From Smittia aterrima (lineage: Eukaryota > Arthropoda > Insecta > Diptera > Chironomidae), in assembly GCA_033063855.1 (NCBI GenBank), contig CP093831.1, positions 11,532,001-11,596,000 on the forward strand: DNA of 64,000 nucleotides, written 5' to 3'. The notes below the pieces were generated by a model. The model was given only the letters and a program-made list of their open reading frames with translations. It was not told the origin of the DNA and did no database searches. Positions 1 to 12,266 of this stretch are shown here, piece by piece. Every line of letters begins with the position of its first letter. Position 1 is the stretch's first letter. The translations under genes and the position numbers were made by a program.

Positions 1-94
1 TATATTTTTCAATATTTTCGATTTAATTAAACATTCAACAACTTAGTGTTCTGATCTCGTAAATACTCACACTAATCTTCTTCTTTTGTTGTAG

Positions 95-406
95 CTGACA
101 CTCCTTTCGGCCAAGTCAAAGTAGGAGAGGTTGGAGCGTGGCTTGCTCGTCGCGAGAAGTCGCCAAGAGCTCTCGCTGGAGCTTTCAGCCGCGCTTTCTG
201 GAGATGGCAACACAAGTATGCACAACCTAAACGTGCCGGTATTGCTCCATACTTCCAAGTTATTGTCGGTTCGATGATCTTCTTCTACGCCATCAACTAC
301 GGAAAGATCAGTGAGTACCTTGAAAGTTTAAAGAAACAGCAACCTGACGATCACATTTTTTCTTCTTCTTCCTTCAGAGGCCCACAGAAACTACAAGTAC
401 CATTAA
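95..406 (+). CDS. ATPsynF: Mitochondrial ATP synthase subunit f, 3' part
   Basis: This is the C-terminal two thirds of subunit f, a small membrane-stalk (Fo) component of mitochondrial ATP synthase. Exons are 95-310 and 378-406, and the intron is 67 bp (GT at 311, AG at 376-377). The first exon enters in phase (two bases finish an Ala codon), so the 5' exon lies left of the window. The protein reads ADTPFGQVKVGEVGAWL, then a WRWQHKYAQPKRAGIAPYFQ core, a membrane segment ending FFYAINYGKI, and the end KAHRNYKYH. The RAG(I)AP core and the HRNYKYH end match the insect family as I know it. The stop is at 404-406 and a polyadenylation hexamer follows at 517-522. Only the start is missing. Confidence 0.93.
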
Positions 407-516
407 TCTGCTGGAACAATATCTACTACAACAGCTTCTTAAGTAACATCCGATGAGTCGAGTAAAATTTCCATTTGAAAGAAAACTGTTTGAGGGGTGA
501 ACATTTAGAAAAGCAA

Positions 517-522
517 AATAAA
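517..522 (+). terminator. Polyadenylation signal AATAAA
   Basis: A canonical AATAAA hexamer lies about 110 bp after the subunit f stop codon, in an A-rich stretch. It is the most likely cleavage signal for that mRNA. The assignment rests on position and sequence only. Confidence 0.5.
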
Positions 523-2470
523 ATTAAAAATTGGAGTTGCGAGCGTTTAATTGAATATTCGTTTGATATCGATTAATACTTTCGTTGTCCTGTGCGATCG
601 CAATCATAATAAATCCGAAGTAAAAGATGATTGATTGCTTTCACCTGACCCGCTAATTACATCGAAATTATACAATTGAACAAATCCATTTCTTCCGTAA
701 TCACAATCGTTGAATTATTAATTCTGGATGTCGCCCGGGGTTAAATGTTTGTTTACCAACCAAAAACGAGAAAGGATATCAAGCTCTGAGTGATAAATGG
801 AGGAACGTGGCCAGAAAGGAAAGTAAACGAGGTGCACATGTCGTCAACAACTTCCTTCAAAAATCGATGCAATCTCCAAAGTTCCATCGAACCATCAACA
901 CAATACTCATCCAATCGCTAAGCTGAATCGCACTCATTGTTTTATAATTGCAGTTATAAAACTCCGAGTAACTGCTGTTGAATGTTTATTTCATTTTATT
1001 ACACTTAATGATGAGACCTTATCAGGTGTTCAGCCTTTCACCCTTCAAAAGATTTCAAAACTTTAAGTGATTTTGTTATTAAGTAACGGCGATGCGTGCG
1101 AGTTTGAGAAAAGGGTTAAAGATATCGTGATGATCGCTATGAAATGATTTGGTTTTGAAAGTTTTGTGCAACAAAGTTTTTTTTTTTGTAAAATTAGATC
1201 AGAGAATTTTTCTATTTCAGCTGAGAAAAACTTTTGCTGACGACGAAAATATCTTTTAAATTCTTTAACCCTTTAATTATCAAAAACCCTTTTCTAAATT
1301 ATTTGATCGTTGTCCTGCCTTCGAAATTTTTAAATTGGTTGTTTGTGTTCTCTCCTTCGAAATTCCTGAAGAATATCGAATGTCCACAAAACAATTACAC
1401 TTCCTCCCAGATTTTACTATGAAGTGTAACGATTTAAGCTTTGAATATTTGATGATCTCGTGTGACCTCTTGCTAGGTGTTTGCTTTCGATCACATTCAT
1501 CCCTCCGACTCATGGAATGGTTCATCAAGCAATTGCGATTAATGTGTTATTAAAAAAACGACACAAACATTCGAAAGCATAATCGTTAAAGAACGTGAAT
1601 GTAAAGCAACCTGTAAAATAACATATTACCGCTGTTCACATGACACGACCACATGGATTAGTTCTCACAATATTGCCCGCCTTATAAGAATTATGTGAGT
1701 TGTAAAGTTCACGAAAGCATCACTGCGGAATTATGAATAAAAAATGTAAAATATGATTGAGATTGCGTTACTGTCGAGCATTAGGATTCGCTCGTTGATT
1801 TTATTTCTCGTGTCATGTCAAAAATTCGTTGCTTACTTATTAGATTTATTAGCTTGGTAGGATCCTGTGGTGGCATTGACGTTGCCGAAAATGAGTCGAT
1901 TGAGTCATGTATGGATCGAAGTTTGATAAAAGTAAATTCAAATTAAAACTAAACTTTAGAATTTCGACGAAAATGAGATGTCAGATTGTGAATTTTTGTT
2001 GATTCAATTCAAGTTGATGTTTATCAGTTTGAAAGTTGTGTAATCATTCGTTTGTCCAATTTTTATTTCCCAAAGACAAATGCTTCAATCAAAGTTGTGC
2101 GAAGAATCGAATAATTTCCAAGTTAAATCAATAACAATTATTCTAATTGGAGATTGCCTAAAAGATTTTATAAGAGCCTGTTGATTCCAATATCAAAACT
2201 TTAAAAAAACTTTCAATTTTTTTAAATATTTTAAAAATCAAAATTTTCCTTACTCAAGGAGGAGTTACGACAGCGACAATACAAAAAAAAACATTTCTGT
2301 TATTCAAATGAAAACATGGAAAACGCTGAGTCGGAAAGGAAAAACTTTCGTAATTGGTTCCTTACACACTTGCGTGACGTACATCATTAACTTGAATGTT
2401 GAATGTGTGTTGTGAAAAGCCAACTTTTCCGTTTTCCCATCATCTAACTCGCTGTAATATCCAACAAATT
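523..2470. other. Intergenic region, no gene seen
   Basis: About 1.9 kb of AT-rich sequence between the subunit f gene and the bZIP promoter. Short open frames around 1234-1553 occur on both strands, but they overlap each other and show no recognisable protein or splice-compatible continuation. I see no repeats or RNA genes. The stretch may hold enhancers of the developmental bZIP gene, but nothing in the sequence proves it. Confidence 0.5.
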
Positions 2471-2502
2471 TATATAACGATTGTCCTTTTGCGTGTGTGT
2501 CA
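2471..2502 (+). promoter_or_regulatory. TATA box plus initiator of the bZIP gene
   Basis: TATATAA at 2471-2477 is followed by an insect-type initiator TCAG at 2500-2503 (A+1 at 2502). The spacing of 31 bp from the first T to A+1 is the canonical distance. The bZIP start codon lies about 285 bp downstream with no ATG-initiated long frame between, so this would give a 5' UTR of ordinary length. Confidence 0.5.
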
Positions 2503-2787
2503 GGCTTTCATTACAAAACTAACTTCAGCGATTGGTTGAAATTTTTATTCGTGCTTTGAGCATGGTTGTTGATTTCCCGTTGTAATATTTAGTTTCCCTC
2601 GATTACGAATTGTAAAAAGTTTTTCTTTGATTTCTTCATTGCTCAAATGACTTCAATGTTTGTCAGTCAACTGTCGATCATCCTTTCGATAAGTCGGAAA
2701 ATTTGAGTTCGGTGAAATTTAAAAATCGATGTAAAGTGATTAGAAAGAAAAAGTTTTGAATTGAGTGAAAACTTTCGGATTGGGAAA

Positions 2788-3511
2788 ATGTTATTTGAAG
2801 AAAAAATAAATCGAAATGGATTAGAAACTGAAAATATGAAGAGAATTGAGAAGTTGGAACCGTTTTCATTCTCAGCTCTTCATTTTCTTAGGAATAGATT
2901 GCTTCCTACAGGTGAGACATTAAAGTTTAAAATGAAATTTATTTCTTAATCGCTTCAACAGATCTTTCGCAATGTTACAATCTCTCATCGCACTCAAACG
3001 TCTTTCAAAGTCAAGCTTTGCCTCCTCTCGAAACGATTATGCCTTTGAAAAAAACTTCAAAAATCTCTTCAAATTCTGAGCTATCTTCAAATTCGCTTCT
3101 TTCATCAAAATCACCAACATCAAGTCCAATTCCAATGAAATCTCCGATGGGTCTTGGTAGCAACTCAATTTTCTGCAATTCGTTCATAAGAAGACCGAGA
3201 GGCGAGAAGCGGCCGATTCCCGAAGAACAGAAAGATGAAAAATATTTCGAAAGAAGGAAACGAAATAACGAAGCAGCGAAGAAATCACGAGATGCAAGGA
3301 AAATGAGAGAAGATCGAGTAAGTTTCAGAAAGAATTTCTTAAAATTCTCGAATTTATTTTATTTCTTTCACAGATAGCACTTCGAGCTGCTATCCTAGAG
3401 CAAGAGAACAGTATCCTTCGAGCACAAACGATTGCATTGCGAGAAGAAGTTTGTACTCTAAGGCAAATTCTCTGTAACAGTCGAACACTCACGTCATCAG
3501 CTCAAGTCTAA
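2788..3511 (+). CDS. PAR-type bZIP transcription factor
   Basis: Three exons, 2788-2911, 2962-3317 and 3374-3511, join in frame to give about 205 residues. The N-terminal half is Ser/Pro rich and looks disordered. From about residue 120 comes a short proline and acidic lead (RPIPEEQKDEKYFERR), then the basic region KRNNEAAKKSRDARKMREDR. A leucine zipper follows in the last exon (LEQENSILRAQ, then LREEVCTLRQIL). The KRNN..AAKKSRDARK basic region is typical of the PAR/NFIL3/HLF class, which binds DNA as dimers in the nucleus. The intron between basic region and zipper falls exactly after the Arg of MREDR. I cannot assign it to one Drosophila orthologue: it differs from giant, which ends with a different zipper as I recall it. 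The start ATG at 2788 is inferred; an upstream in-frame TTG is ignored. Confidence 0.85.
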
Positions 3512-3668
3512 GCAACCCGCTGGAAAAATCCTCGTTTTGTGATAGTGACAAATGAAAAACAAAACTTCTGATTCATTAATCAAATAGATTTAAGACACAA
3601 AATTTATTTAAACGTGTTCATAAGGCCATCAACAATTTAAGTGCAACAGAAAATGAGTTTGAATCCAT

Positions 3669-6600
3669 TCAGTGCTTTAGTTTGTTGACCAGAATTTCGT
3701 TGTCAGTTGTCAATATAATCTGTGGAAAAAAAAGAAAAGTCAGAAAAGCTCAAAACAAATTTTTATTAAACTTACCAAATATTCGAAGGAGTCCGCGCCT
3801 TGAACGCATTTTAAATCACAAATGTTGAGCTTTTCTTGGTGATCCAATTCGGAGTTTTGCCAACAATTGAAGATTTTTAATCGCTTTCCAATCACAACGA
3901 ACATAAACTCTCCGGTTTTGTTGAAGGTAATGATGTTTACAGAGCCGGACGAGACTTCAAAGGAATTGAAAATATTTTTGTCAAACGAAACTTTCAATTT
4001 TTCTCTAACAAAGTCGTTGTCGTAAAGTTGTTCGGACAGAGCTTCGTTGACAAGAAAGGCTTTGAGTTCATCTGACTCCAAATTGTTGAGAGCTTGAGTT
4101 TCGTTGTAAAGTTTCTTTTCATTCTCAACGATATTTTGAAAAGCACAAGACTTTGAGAGGAGATCATTAACTCCTGACCCGTCGTTAGATTTTCTTGAAG
4201 ATTTCAATGAACTTTTCAAAGAAAAACTTTCGTCTTCGTTGACTTTGATGAATTTTAATTCGCCATTTGCTTGCCCAACAGCCAAAACATTCGAGTTGAT
4301 GGGATGAATAGCAATTGCTGTCGGTGAAATGAAAATTGATTCATTCGTGATGATTTTACGAGTCTCGTCGCCGATGTTCATTCTTGTTACTGCTGTGATG
4401 TAATTAAGATCCGTCGCGATATAAATCTCATTCAAGTTTACTGCGCAATCAATAAACTTTGTAAGCTCATCGTCAATGATTGAACTCTTGGCTTTAACTA
4501 GACGACTAGAGTCGATCTCTTGTAACTCACGAAGAACTTTATCGCTAAACAAATCATTCTCAAAGTAGTAGCGAGTTTTATCAAACGCAGACTTCCTTTT
4601 CACATTTTCTTTCCCTTTGACATTTACTGAAGAGTTTAATTCGATGACGACGTTTTTCGTCAATTGTATTCGACTTTTGATGTGAGTGTAAGTAAGCTCG
4701 GATTTATTGATGAGCGACTCGGATTGCAATCTCGAGATCGTCCAAATAATAATTGATCCGTTGCGATGCAGTGAGCAGATTTGCGACGCAGGTCTTTGTG
4801 AAAACAATGATGAACTTTTATATTCGCGTTGTGGTAGACTTCGTAATGCGATGACGTTGTCTAGGTCAAAGTTGTTTCCTCCATATTGCGGAGAAATTAT
4901 CTCACAAGGCTTGATTATTGTGACAACTTCATCTTGGTCCTTCCACTCTACGAATTCTTGACTGTCCCATAAGCTGATCGTTCCATCATTGCAACCGCCA
5001 ATGACAACATCGCGTTGATCAGGATGAATCTCCACGCAAATGATATCACTCCACGAGCAGAAGATTTTCATCGGCTGTTTATTGTTGAGAACATCCCAAA
5101 GGCAAAGAAGATTCTGCTGACTAGTCGACTTCTTATGAACGGTGATGATAAAATTTGGAATTTTCAAGTTTGTGTACAACTTTTTGATGATTGAGTCGCG
5201 TAAAATTTCATTTTCAGAGAAGTTTAGGTTCGTGTATCCTCGACTTATTGAGATTTTACTCGGCTTGAGCTCTTGCTGCTTGAATTGATTATCAATAACA
5301 TTTGAGATCGTGAACGCAGCATTTTCTACGAATTTTTGTAGTGCAAAGGAGTCAATCGTCGAATTGATTTTGGTGCTGGGAATTTCGTGTTTTGAGAAAT
5401 TATTAATTGCTTCGATATAGCTCGTGAAATTTTCCGTCTCGTCTTTTGTCGTAACCGACTGCTCAATCGTCCCTTCTCCAACTCCAAGTTTTTCTTCGTT
5501 GTACAACTTCGAGTTAATAATTTCGAGTCCTGCTCTTGTGAACTTTGCTGGAAATTGAGTCCACGCTTCCGCTTTCATGATCGGATCGGTTTGAGCTTCA
5601 TCAACTGTCATCATTGATTCTGATTGAGTGCTTACTTGAAAAGTATTGATCTGGCCACCATAGAGCGACATGAACGTCTCGTAAGGGATCGGTTTGCTCT
5701 CAAAGATATTAAAGTTCAACACATCGAGTGTGATCTTCTTCATTAGTTCTTCGCCACGTTTGTAAAAATCAAGAACTTTTTGACTCATCGTTGGTTTACT
5801 CTGCGCGTTAAGATCGTCATATGATATTCCACTATCATGTGAGTTGATTGTATCGTCGATGCTATCGTAAAGACCAGATAAGGGTGTGACTGGTTTTCTC
5901 GCCGTAGACATCTCAAAGCTTCCTGAGTCAATTCGTTCCTTATCATTTCTCGTTGCATTGATTGTGTTATCAGCTGACTCAAGTTGAACAACCTCATCGT
6001 CGGTGGAGCTTTCATCTAGCTTATCGACTGATGCTGAAGTTGAAGGCACTTCGGCTTCAAAGTCACTTTCGTATGATTCAAAATCACTTTCGTAATTGTA
6101 ATCGTCTTCATCATTGGCTTCGGCATTCACAGGCTTTTGAGGCGGCTCCTCAAACTTAATTTCAAACGAGACTGGTTCTTTCACTGGCACTGTGGGTCTG
6201 ACTTGAGCAGCTTTTATCAACGCTTGTTTGTGAAGTATCGAATCCTTTGGGTCAATCGTTCTTGTCCGTGATCGTGAATGATTTAAGGCCTTTGACGCAT
6301 CTTGCTTGATATCAGAAGTCGAAGCAGATCGCTCTTTCCCAGCTGATGTTGGAGGCGAGGCAACTGTGACGTTGTGAATTGTCGCCATAACATTTTTCTT
6401 ACTCAACGGCTTATCTGGCACTTTAGCTCCAATTGTTGTGAAACTCTTTGCTTTCAATAAATTACTTTTCAATGGCACGCTCTTCACGAATGGCTCAGAC
6501 TTTCTCGTCAGCGATTTTTTATCGCTGCTTTTATCAGTACTCAACGGCTTCTTTGTTTTCTTCGCTTCATCTTTCAGTGTATTCGCAGCTGTTCTCACCG

Positions 6601-6701
6601 CCGGTTTAGCTTTACTCGTCTACAACAATTCAAATGATTGGAGAATTTGATGAACGCGAGGAAATTAATTAAAAGTTCCATTACGTCATTGTGTTGGTGC
6701 A
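3669..6701 (-). CDS. Dync2i1: Dynein-2 intermediate chain 1 (WDR60-type), WD-repeat protein
   Basis: The large exon 3776-about 6618 and a terminal exon 3669-3719 (stop at 3669-3671) encode about 970 residues. The N-terminal third is basic and disordered. It is followed by an acidic tyrosine-rich patch (DDYNYESDFESYESDFEAE) that resembles the signature of WDR60, the intermediate chain of the retrograde intraflagellar dynein. The C-terminal half holds WD-like blades (for example DVVIGGCNDGTISLWDS, then SICSL-type strands and a final VNIITFNKTGEFMFVV). The 5' end is uncertain. The long frame begins at an intron acceptor near 6618-6624, and a plausible tiny first exon (ATGAC, about 6687-6691, good Kozak context) would join in phase to give an N-terminus beginning MTKAKPAVRT. 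The role in cilia (sensory neurons, sperm) is family knowledge. A CG-specific orthologue is not assigned. Confidence 0.72.
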
Positions 6702-7131
6702 AAGTTGAAGTGAAAATTGGTTTTCGTGCTGTGAAATTTTAAAATTTCGTGCTGATAAACAAATGGAAACAACCTAAAAATTAGTTGAACTAATAACAAT
6801 TGATATAAACTCACTTTATTCGGTTTTATCATTTTGTGAATGGCACGAGAATCGACCAGAATTTAATTTTTAGTTGGTTGAGAATAGAACTTCAGTTTTC
6901 ATACAATTTTTTTCAACTTGAAAAAATAAACAACAAAGTGGGTATTCAACTTTAGGTTTGAAAAAGAGCGCAATTATTTACAGATTTTTTTTAGATTGAT
7001 TCACAAAAACGAAAAGTCAAAGAACTTGCGTTCGTGAATTAATTTTTTGTTTGTGTAAAAAGAGTTTGACCTCTGATAACTTGTTCGAGCAAATCCACTT
7101 GCCTCGCGATGGTCGTAAAATTCTTTGTTAG
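6702..7131. other. Intergenic, probable promoter of the WDR60-type gene
   Basis: About 430 bp between the 5' end of the minus-strand WD gene and the 3' end of the transferrin gene. It is AT-rich with no open frame worth calling. It must contain the dynein-chain promoter, but I see no TATA box at a convincing distance. Confidence 0.4.
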
Positions 7132-9603
7132 TTAAAATCGCATCGAAAACTTTATTGACAAGATTGCTACGACAACAAAAAGGAATTTGGAGATTCTGCT
7201 GTTTGATTTGGCTGAGTTGCAGTAAATATCGTTGCTGAGCTCATTTTCTAAGAAACTTTCAAGATTTCTTTCAAAATTTGATATTCTCGTGAATTCAAAT
7301 TTCGTTTTCAACTGGTCAGTCGAATCTTTGAATAAAATGTTTTGCTTCTGGTCGAAAGGTCCGAACATCGTGAATGGAATGTTTCCACTGCGATATTTAT
7401 GTTTTCCAAAATGATTGTCCATAGTTTTTAAAGTGTTGACAATTTCATTGATTCTGACTTGAGTTTTTCCTTTGTTTGTTAGTAAAACTCCTTTTGATGT
7501 CCAACTCAGATAACAAGTGTCCGATCCTTTCAAATATTTGTTCTTCTGAGGGAAAGGACAAAGAACTTTGAACAATTGTGGATTGAAATGACCAGTGGTC
7601 GCCGTGAGATTCTTGTAAGTTTCGAGATTCATAAATGCGACGTCACCGAAGTCTTTCAAACAATGAAGTGCGCCATTATCACCTCCGAAGTTCTTCTTGC
7701 AATTCTGATTTCCAAAACAAGTTTTATCGGAGAAGAAGTTCTCTATTGACATTGAGCAATTATCTGACACGAGCTTCAATTTCTGTAAAACATCTGACGC
7801 TGATGAGAAGGCTGCGCCACTCTTTTTAGGGAAACATGCGATTTTATCTTTCAAATCTAAAATTAAAAGCGAGATAAGCAAACAAGAATCTCGAGATATT
7901 TTAATCTGTTTACCTGAAAAACTGTCGATTGAAGAGCTTGCTTTGACAACAGCGATCGTTACGTAATTTTGCTCGAAATTTGAAGAGTGCTCATGGAGAA
8001 GAGTTGTCAAATTGAATTTCATCTCACTAGTCAGCCGTTCGTCTTGATCAACTAAAACCAAGTCTGCGACGTTCTTCGAAACATCATCGAGACAACGGAA
8101 CAAGCTTTCGCCTCTAATGCATTGAAGATTTGGTTCAATTCCGTAAACAGTTGATACTTCTTGCAACCAACTACATTTCGAGAATTCGATTAAGTTTGTT
8201 GTGCAGTAAATAATTTGACGGGGCGGATAGCAAGCTGGAAAGCTATGAGCACTTTGATAACCAGAACTTTTGTCCAAGTAATCGTCGATTGTTATTGGAA
8301 AATCCAGACTCGTGATATTCACGTGATAAGACTCGAGTAATTGTAAAAGAGCTTGCTGCCATTCGCTTGTCAAATCAATTTCTCTGAACAGCTCTTGAAC
8401 CTTCTCCGCATGTTTGCGCTGAGCTGCTAGAACTGACCAAGGTTTACTTATCCATGAACAAGGATTCTTTGTGTTCAAGGGCTGAAGATGACTGTCAGGA
8501 CATAAGAAACTGTAATTATTTGGATCGCTCTCGGGTGTCAATCCTGTAAAGCCAAAGAAGCTTTTCACATCATCAAGTCTCACATACGCGACCTTTAAAA
8601 GTTCAAGTTTAGTTAAAATATCAATGACTTCACTTAAATCTCTTTACCTCTCCAGAGCCACTTGTCAAACAATACAAAGGCCCTCGTCTTCCCCAATGCT
8701 TATCGCCAACAGCACAGTTTGATGGGTTGTAACAAAGCGAACACAGAGACGGATACTTCATCTCTTTAAAATAGAAAATTAAATCGTTTAAGTCTACTTG
8801 AAGAACCTGTTTTAATTATAATTCTTACTCAGCAGTTTGTCCTGTAATGGGTCGTTAACCCACGGACCAGCCTTGCAACTCTCGCCAAAGTAATTGGCTG
8901 TCGCTTTAATCCTCGACTCTGCAAGCGTTATTTCCTTTTCACATCCCCTCGCAACCATCACGTTCTCCATGTAATCGGAAATTATATCGTTCCAATTATT
9001 CTCTAAGCCCTTGCCAGGATGACAAAGTCGTGCACTTTTTAGATCAGCTGCGGAATGAATATTCGCTCCGTTATCAACCACTACAACGACATCGTATTCG
9101 AATGGCTCTGAGTGGTAGCGAATCTCACTCGTCACTAATATTTCTAAACTAGCCCATCTGGCGCCAACCAAATCTTCAGACGAAAACACTCCAAAGTGTG
9201 CGAAGCCTTTGTTGATTCGTCTAGCGCAATCTAGTCGATCAACGCCGATGATACATTCGATGTTTGATTGCTTTTCGAGCGTGGGACAATACTTTTCAGT
9301 TCTGCGAAATGATCCGCGATTCTCTACGATGCAAATTCTCACTGAAATGATTTTTTTATTGGGATTTCCACTCTACGCTTGTTTAATTATCACATGAAGA
9401 TTTCAAGGTTGACTCTGGTTCAACTCAGAAACCAGCTTCGCAAAGGTGACGACTTTAGTTTCATTAATCAAGATCAACTTACATTTCTCACTTTTCGCTA
9501 CTGGGAAATCTTTTGAATACGAATCTTTTCCGTAAATAGCAATTATGCAAGATTGCAACGCCATCAAAGTAATTATAACATTCACAAGATTAATTCCAAT
9601 CAT
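7132..9603 (-). CDS. Two-lobed transferrin, probably GPI-anchored (Tsf3/Tsf2 type)
   Basis: Five exons, 9483-9603, 8829-9341, 8648-8763, 7914-8592 and 7132-7856, splice in frame to 717 residues. A signal peptide covers residues 1 to about 25 (MIGINLVNVIITLMALQSC). The first lobe starts KLRICIVENRG and holds DRLDCARRINKGFAHFGVFS, the transferrin 'DxxDC....G.A.FGVF' segment. Exon 3 carries CYNPSNCAVGDKHWGRRGPL and YCLTSGSGEVAYVRLDDV, strongly typical of insect transferrins. The second lobe follows (ADLVLVDQDE, then GDNGALHCLKDFGDVAFM). The C-terminus is a hydrophobic tail after a small-residue patch, which suggests a GPI signal. Transferrins bind ferric iron between lobe domains. I did not verify all four iron ligands, and the second lobe looks divergent. 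Length and tail fit Tsf3-like or melanotransferrin-like proteins better than secreted Tsf1. Start ATG 9601-9603 is preceded by an in-frame GTG, which I rejected. Confidence 0.88.
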
Positions 9604-10137
9604 TTTCACTTTTATTAAAATTGCAATTTAAACTTTCGTAATGTTTGTTACGCAAATATTTGTTATCACATATCAAAATATTTTTAAAGTTGACCAATAT
9701 TTCCGCGAGACAAAGAGTTAGTCTTGACCTTTATGTCGTCTCTAAACAAAACAAAAAGAATTCGAACCAACTCGGACAATACACAAATAACCGGCTTTTG
9801 GAAATATTTTCGTTCGCGTCTCGCCGCTTTAATCGCTAAAGTAATACTGAGCGGAGCTCTCTCACATATTTTTGCTTGTTGCTGTTTGCTGTTTTTACAT
9901 TTAGAGGAATCAACTCTCGTTTTCATGAGAACAAGAGACGATGACGCGTGCGGGTCTCCCCGAAAAATCAGGTTTTCGGACTTTCGATTCGAGAAAATTA
10001 TTCAATGATTCATGGGATATTTACTAATCGCGATGAGAAACAAAGTATCATAACAATCTTGATAAAATGGAAAAATTATTTATCTCATGATGAAAGTGTT
10101 CATTAATTTGATAACAATCTTGATTTCAGATTTCAAA
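9604..10137. other. Head-to-head intergenic region (transferrin / MFS transporter)
   Basis: This 534-bp region separates two divergently transcribed genes and should contain both promoters. Open frames at 9684-9926 (-) and 9724-10008 (+) overlap completely, resemble nothing I know and are judged chance frames. A 3' splice acceptor (ttgatttcag, ending 10129) lies just before the transporter start, which suggests a non-coding first exon upstream. Confidence 0.5.
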
Positions 10138-11979
10138 ATGAAGGTCAACAAAGAACTTCTTCCAATCAAGGCGCATTACTTCTTCTTCATGGCAAGTAAG
10201 TAACACCAACGCAATCAACTATGAGATGAGGAATTAATGATTTCTTAGGTCTTGGGCCGATTCTTCCGCAGATAAACGTGTTTGGACGACAGTTAGGAAT
10301 TTCGCCATCAGTTATGGGTGAGAAAGCGTTGGCTTACATAACGAAACTTTAAATGAATTCGTTAACTTACTTTACATCGTTTAATTAGGAATTCTTTTGT
10401 CGATACTTCCGATTCTGTACTTCTTCGCAAAGCCAATTGTCGGAATGCTTGCAGATTATTTCGCGGTAAATCATTCAACCTTTAAACGTTTCTCAAGCTA
10501 ATTGTTTCAACTTTACAGAAAGCGAGGAAATTAATTTTCATGTCAATCATTGCGATTATGGCAACTTCGTTTGGCTGTTACTTGTTTCTCCCGCAACAGA
10601 ACAGCAAACTTAATTTTAATGTAACTGAAATACAAAGTTGTGATCATTGGGTAAACATAAAATTTTTGAAATAATCTTTCAAAATAAAAATATTTTCGAT
10701 TACCAGACGAACTTGGAACCTGAGAGATGTCTGAACTTTCATTCTGTGACGTGTCCCAATCCGAGTAACGTCTTGAATTTCAAAGTAATCCTCATCGAAG
10801 GTCAGAAGCTTTTATGCCATGGACAAAACCTGACGGAGATCATCACTTTGAGAGCTAACGAGTCGCAGCTCGAATGCCGAACATCAGAAGATATTGAAGC
10901 ATCAAGTTGCTTTTACACAACTGGAGTTTTCTGGACTTTTGTCATCTTGACTTATCTTGGAACGATTTGCTTCAATGTCGGCAACTCAATTAGCGACGCG
11001 ATCTGCTTCGATGTTCTCGGACAAGAAAAGCAAATGAAATATGGCAAACAACGAGTTTACGGTGGACTTGGCTTTGGATTGACATCACTTCTCGCTGGTT
11101 ATACCGTCGACTTACACACAAACGACTTCACTCCAGCGATTCTCATAATGCTCACGTTTGCACTGATCGATTTGTTTGTGTTGAAGAAACTGAAACTCCC
11201 GAAGCTCTCATCATCAGAATCAATTTCGAAAGACGTTGGGAAACTGCTAAGAAACAGAAAGATTGCGATCTTCTTAGTCTTCGCGACGATAGCTGGAATA
11301 TTCGATTCTTTTATATTTTATTACATGTTTTGGTATCTTGAGGAAGTCGCTGAACGAACTGGCATGAAAGATCACATCAAACTCATCGAAGGAATGACAG
11401 TAGCTGCTGAATGCGTTTTCGGCGAAGTTTTGTTTTTCTTGATTTCTGGGAAAATCATCAAGAAGCTTGGCTACATTCACTGCATGACTTTCTGCTTCTC
11501 ATGTTACGCTTTGCGACTCTTTCTTGTCTCGCTAATCACAAATCCTTGGTATCTCATAGGAATTGAGGTTCTTATGCAAGGTTCAACTTATGCTCTTTGC
11601 TATACATGCATCGTTGGTAAGTTTTAATCAAAATTCATTTGATTTTTATTCAAATATTTTTTCTCATGCAGCTTACGCTTCTGTGATTTCACCTCCCGGG
11701 ACTTCCGCTACTGTTCAAGGTTTAGTCGCTGGAATGGATGATGGATTAGGATTTTCCATTGGAGCTTTGTTCGGAGGTTTCTTGTATCAAAAAATCGGCG
11801 GAAAACAAAGCTTCAGAGTTTTCGCAACAATGGCTTTAATTACATGCATCGCACATTTCTTTTTAAGACCAACATCGACTCACGAAAATCGCACACAAAC
11901 CTCTGACAATATTGAAGAAAAACCTCAAGAGATCAAAAGAAATCTCGCAGCAGAAGAAATAAAATTGACAAATAATTAA
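10138..11979 (+). CDS. Major facilitator transporter, MFSD6-like
   Basis: Six exons, 10138-10195, 10249-10317, 10389-10465, 10519-10650, 10707-11616 and 11672-11979, join in frame to 517 residues. The first membrane segments carry GPILPQINVFGRQLGISPSV and YFFAKPIVGMLADYF, the latter being the family's 'P..G.laD' loop. A large Cys-containing extracellular loop with glycosylation sites (NVT, NLT, NES) follows. The central part has GNSISDAICFDVLG and YGKQRVYGGLGFGL, characteristic of MFSD6 / 'MFS_1-like' proteins. The last membrane segments include AYASVISPPGTSATVQGLVA. The C-terminal tail is hydrophilic. MFSD6 proteins are orphan plasma-membrane transporters, so the substrate is unknown. The gene is intact. 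Confidence 0.87.
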
Positions 11980-12266
11980 ATCTTTTTAGACCAAAACTGA
12001 GTTTTACTCGAGTCAATGAATTTCCTCGTTTAAACTTTTCAGACGATAAAGATTTGATCTCAATTACTTACGAGTCGACTAACGTGTAATAAATTGTCGT
12101 CGAGCCCAGTAATTTTGTTTACCTTCATATGAATTAAGCAAAGAAAGTGTCAACTCTATTATCCAACGCAACAAGTCGAATCGACGTGTCGTTTGCTTTA
12201 AAGTTCGTTTGTCAACTCTTTCAGTAGTTCTTTTCACCTTTAACTCAACGAAAGTGATTTTTGAAC

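Noticed and set aside
1234..1553. Three overlapping frames in the first intergenic region
   Set aside because: No recognisable protein, overlapping on both strands, and no splice signals in phase.
7859..7913. Continuous open reading through the second transferrin intron
   Set aside because: The 57-bp segment has good GT-AG ends and a pyrimidine tract, and removing it restores the family sequence (SFSDLKDKIACF), so it is an intron that happens to be open.
9684..10008. Frames of 80 and 94 codons in the transferrin/MFS promoter region
   Set aside because: They overlap fully on opposite strands and resemble no protein; the region is better explained as promoter DNA.
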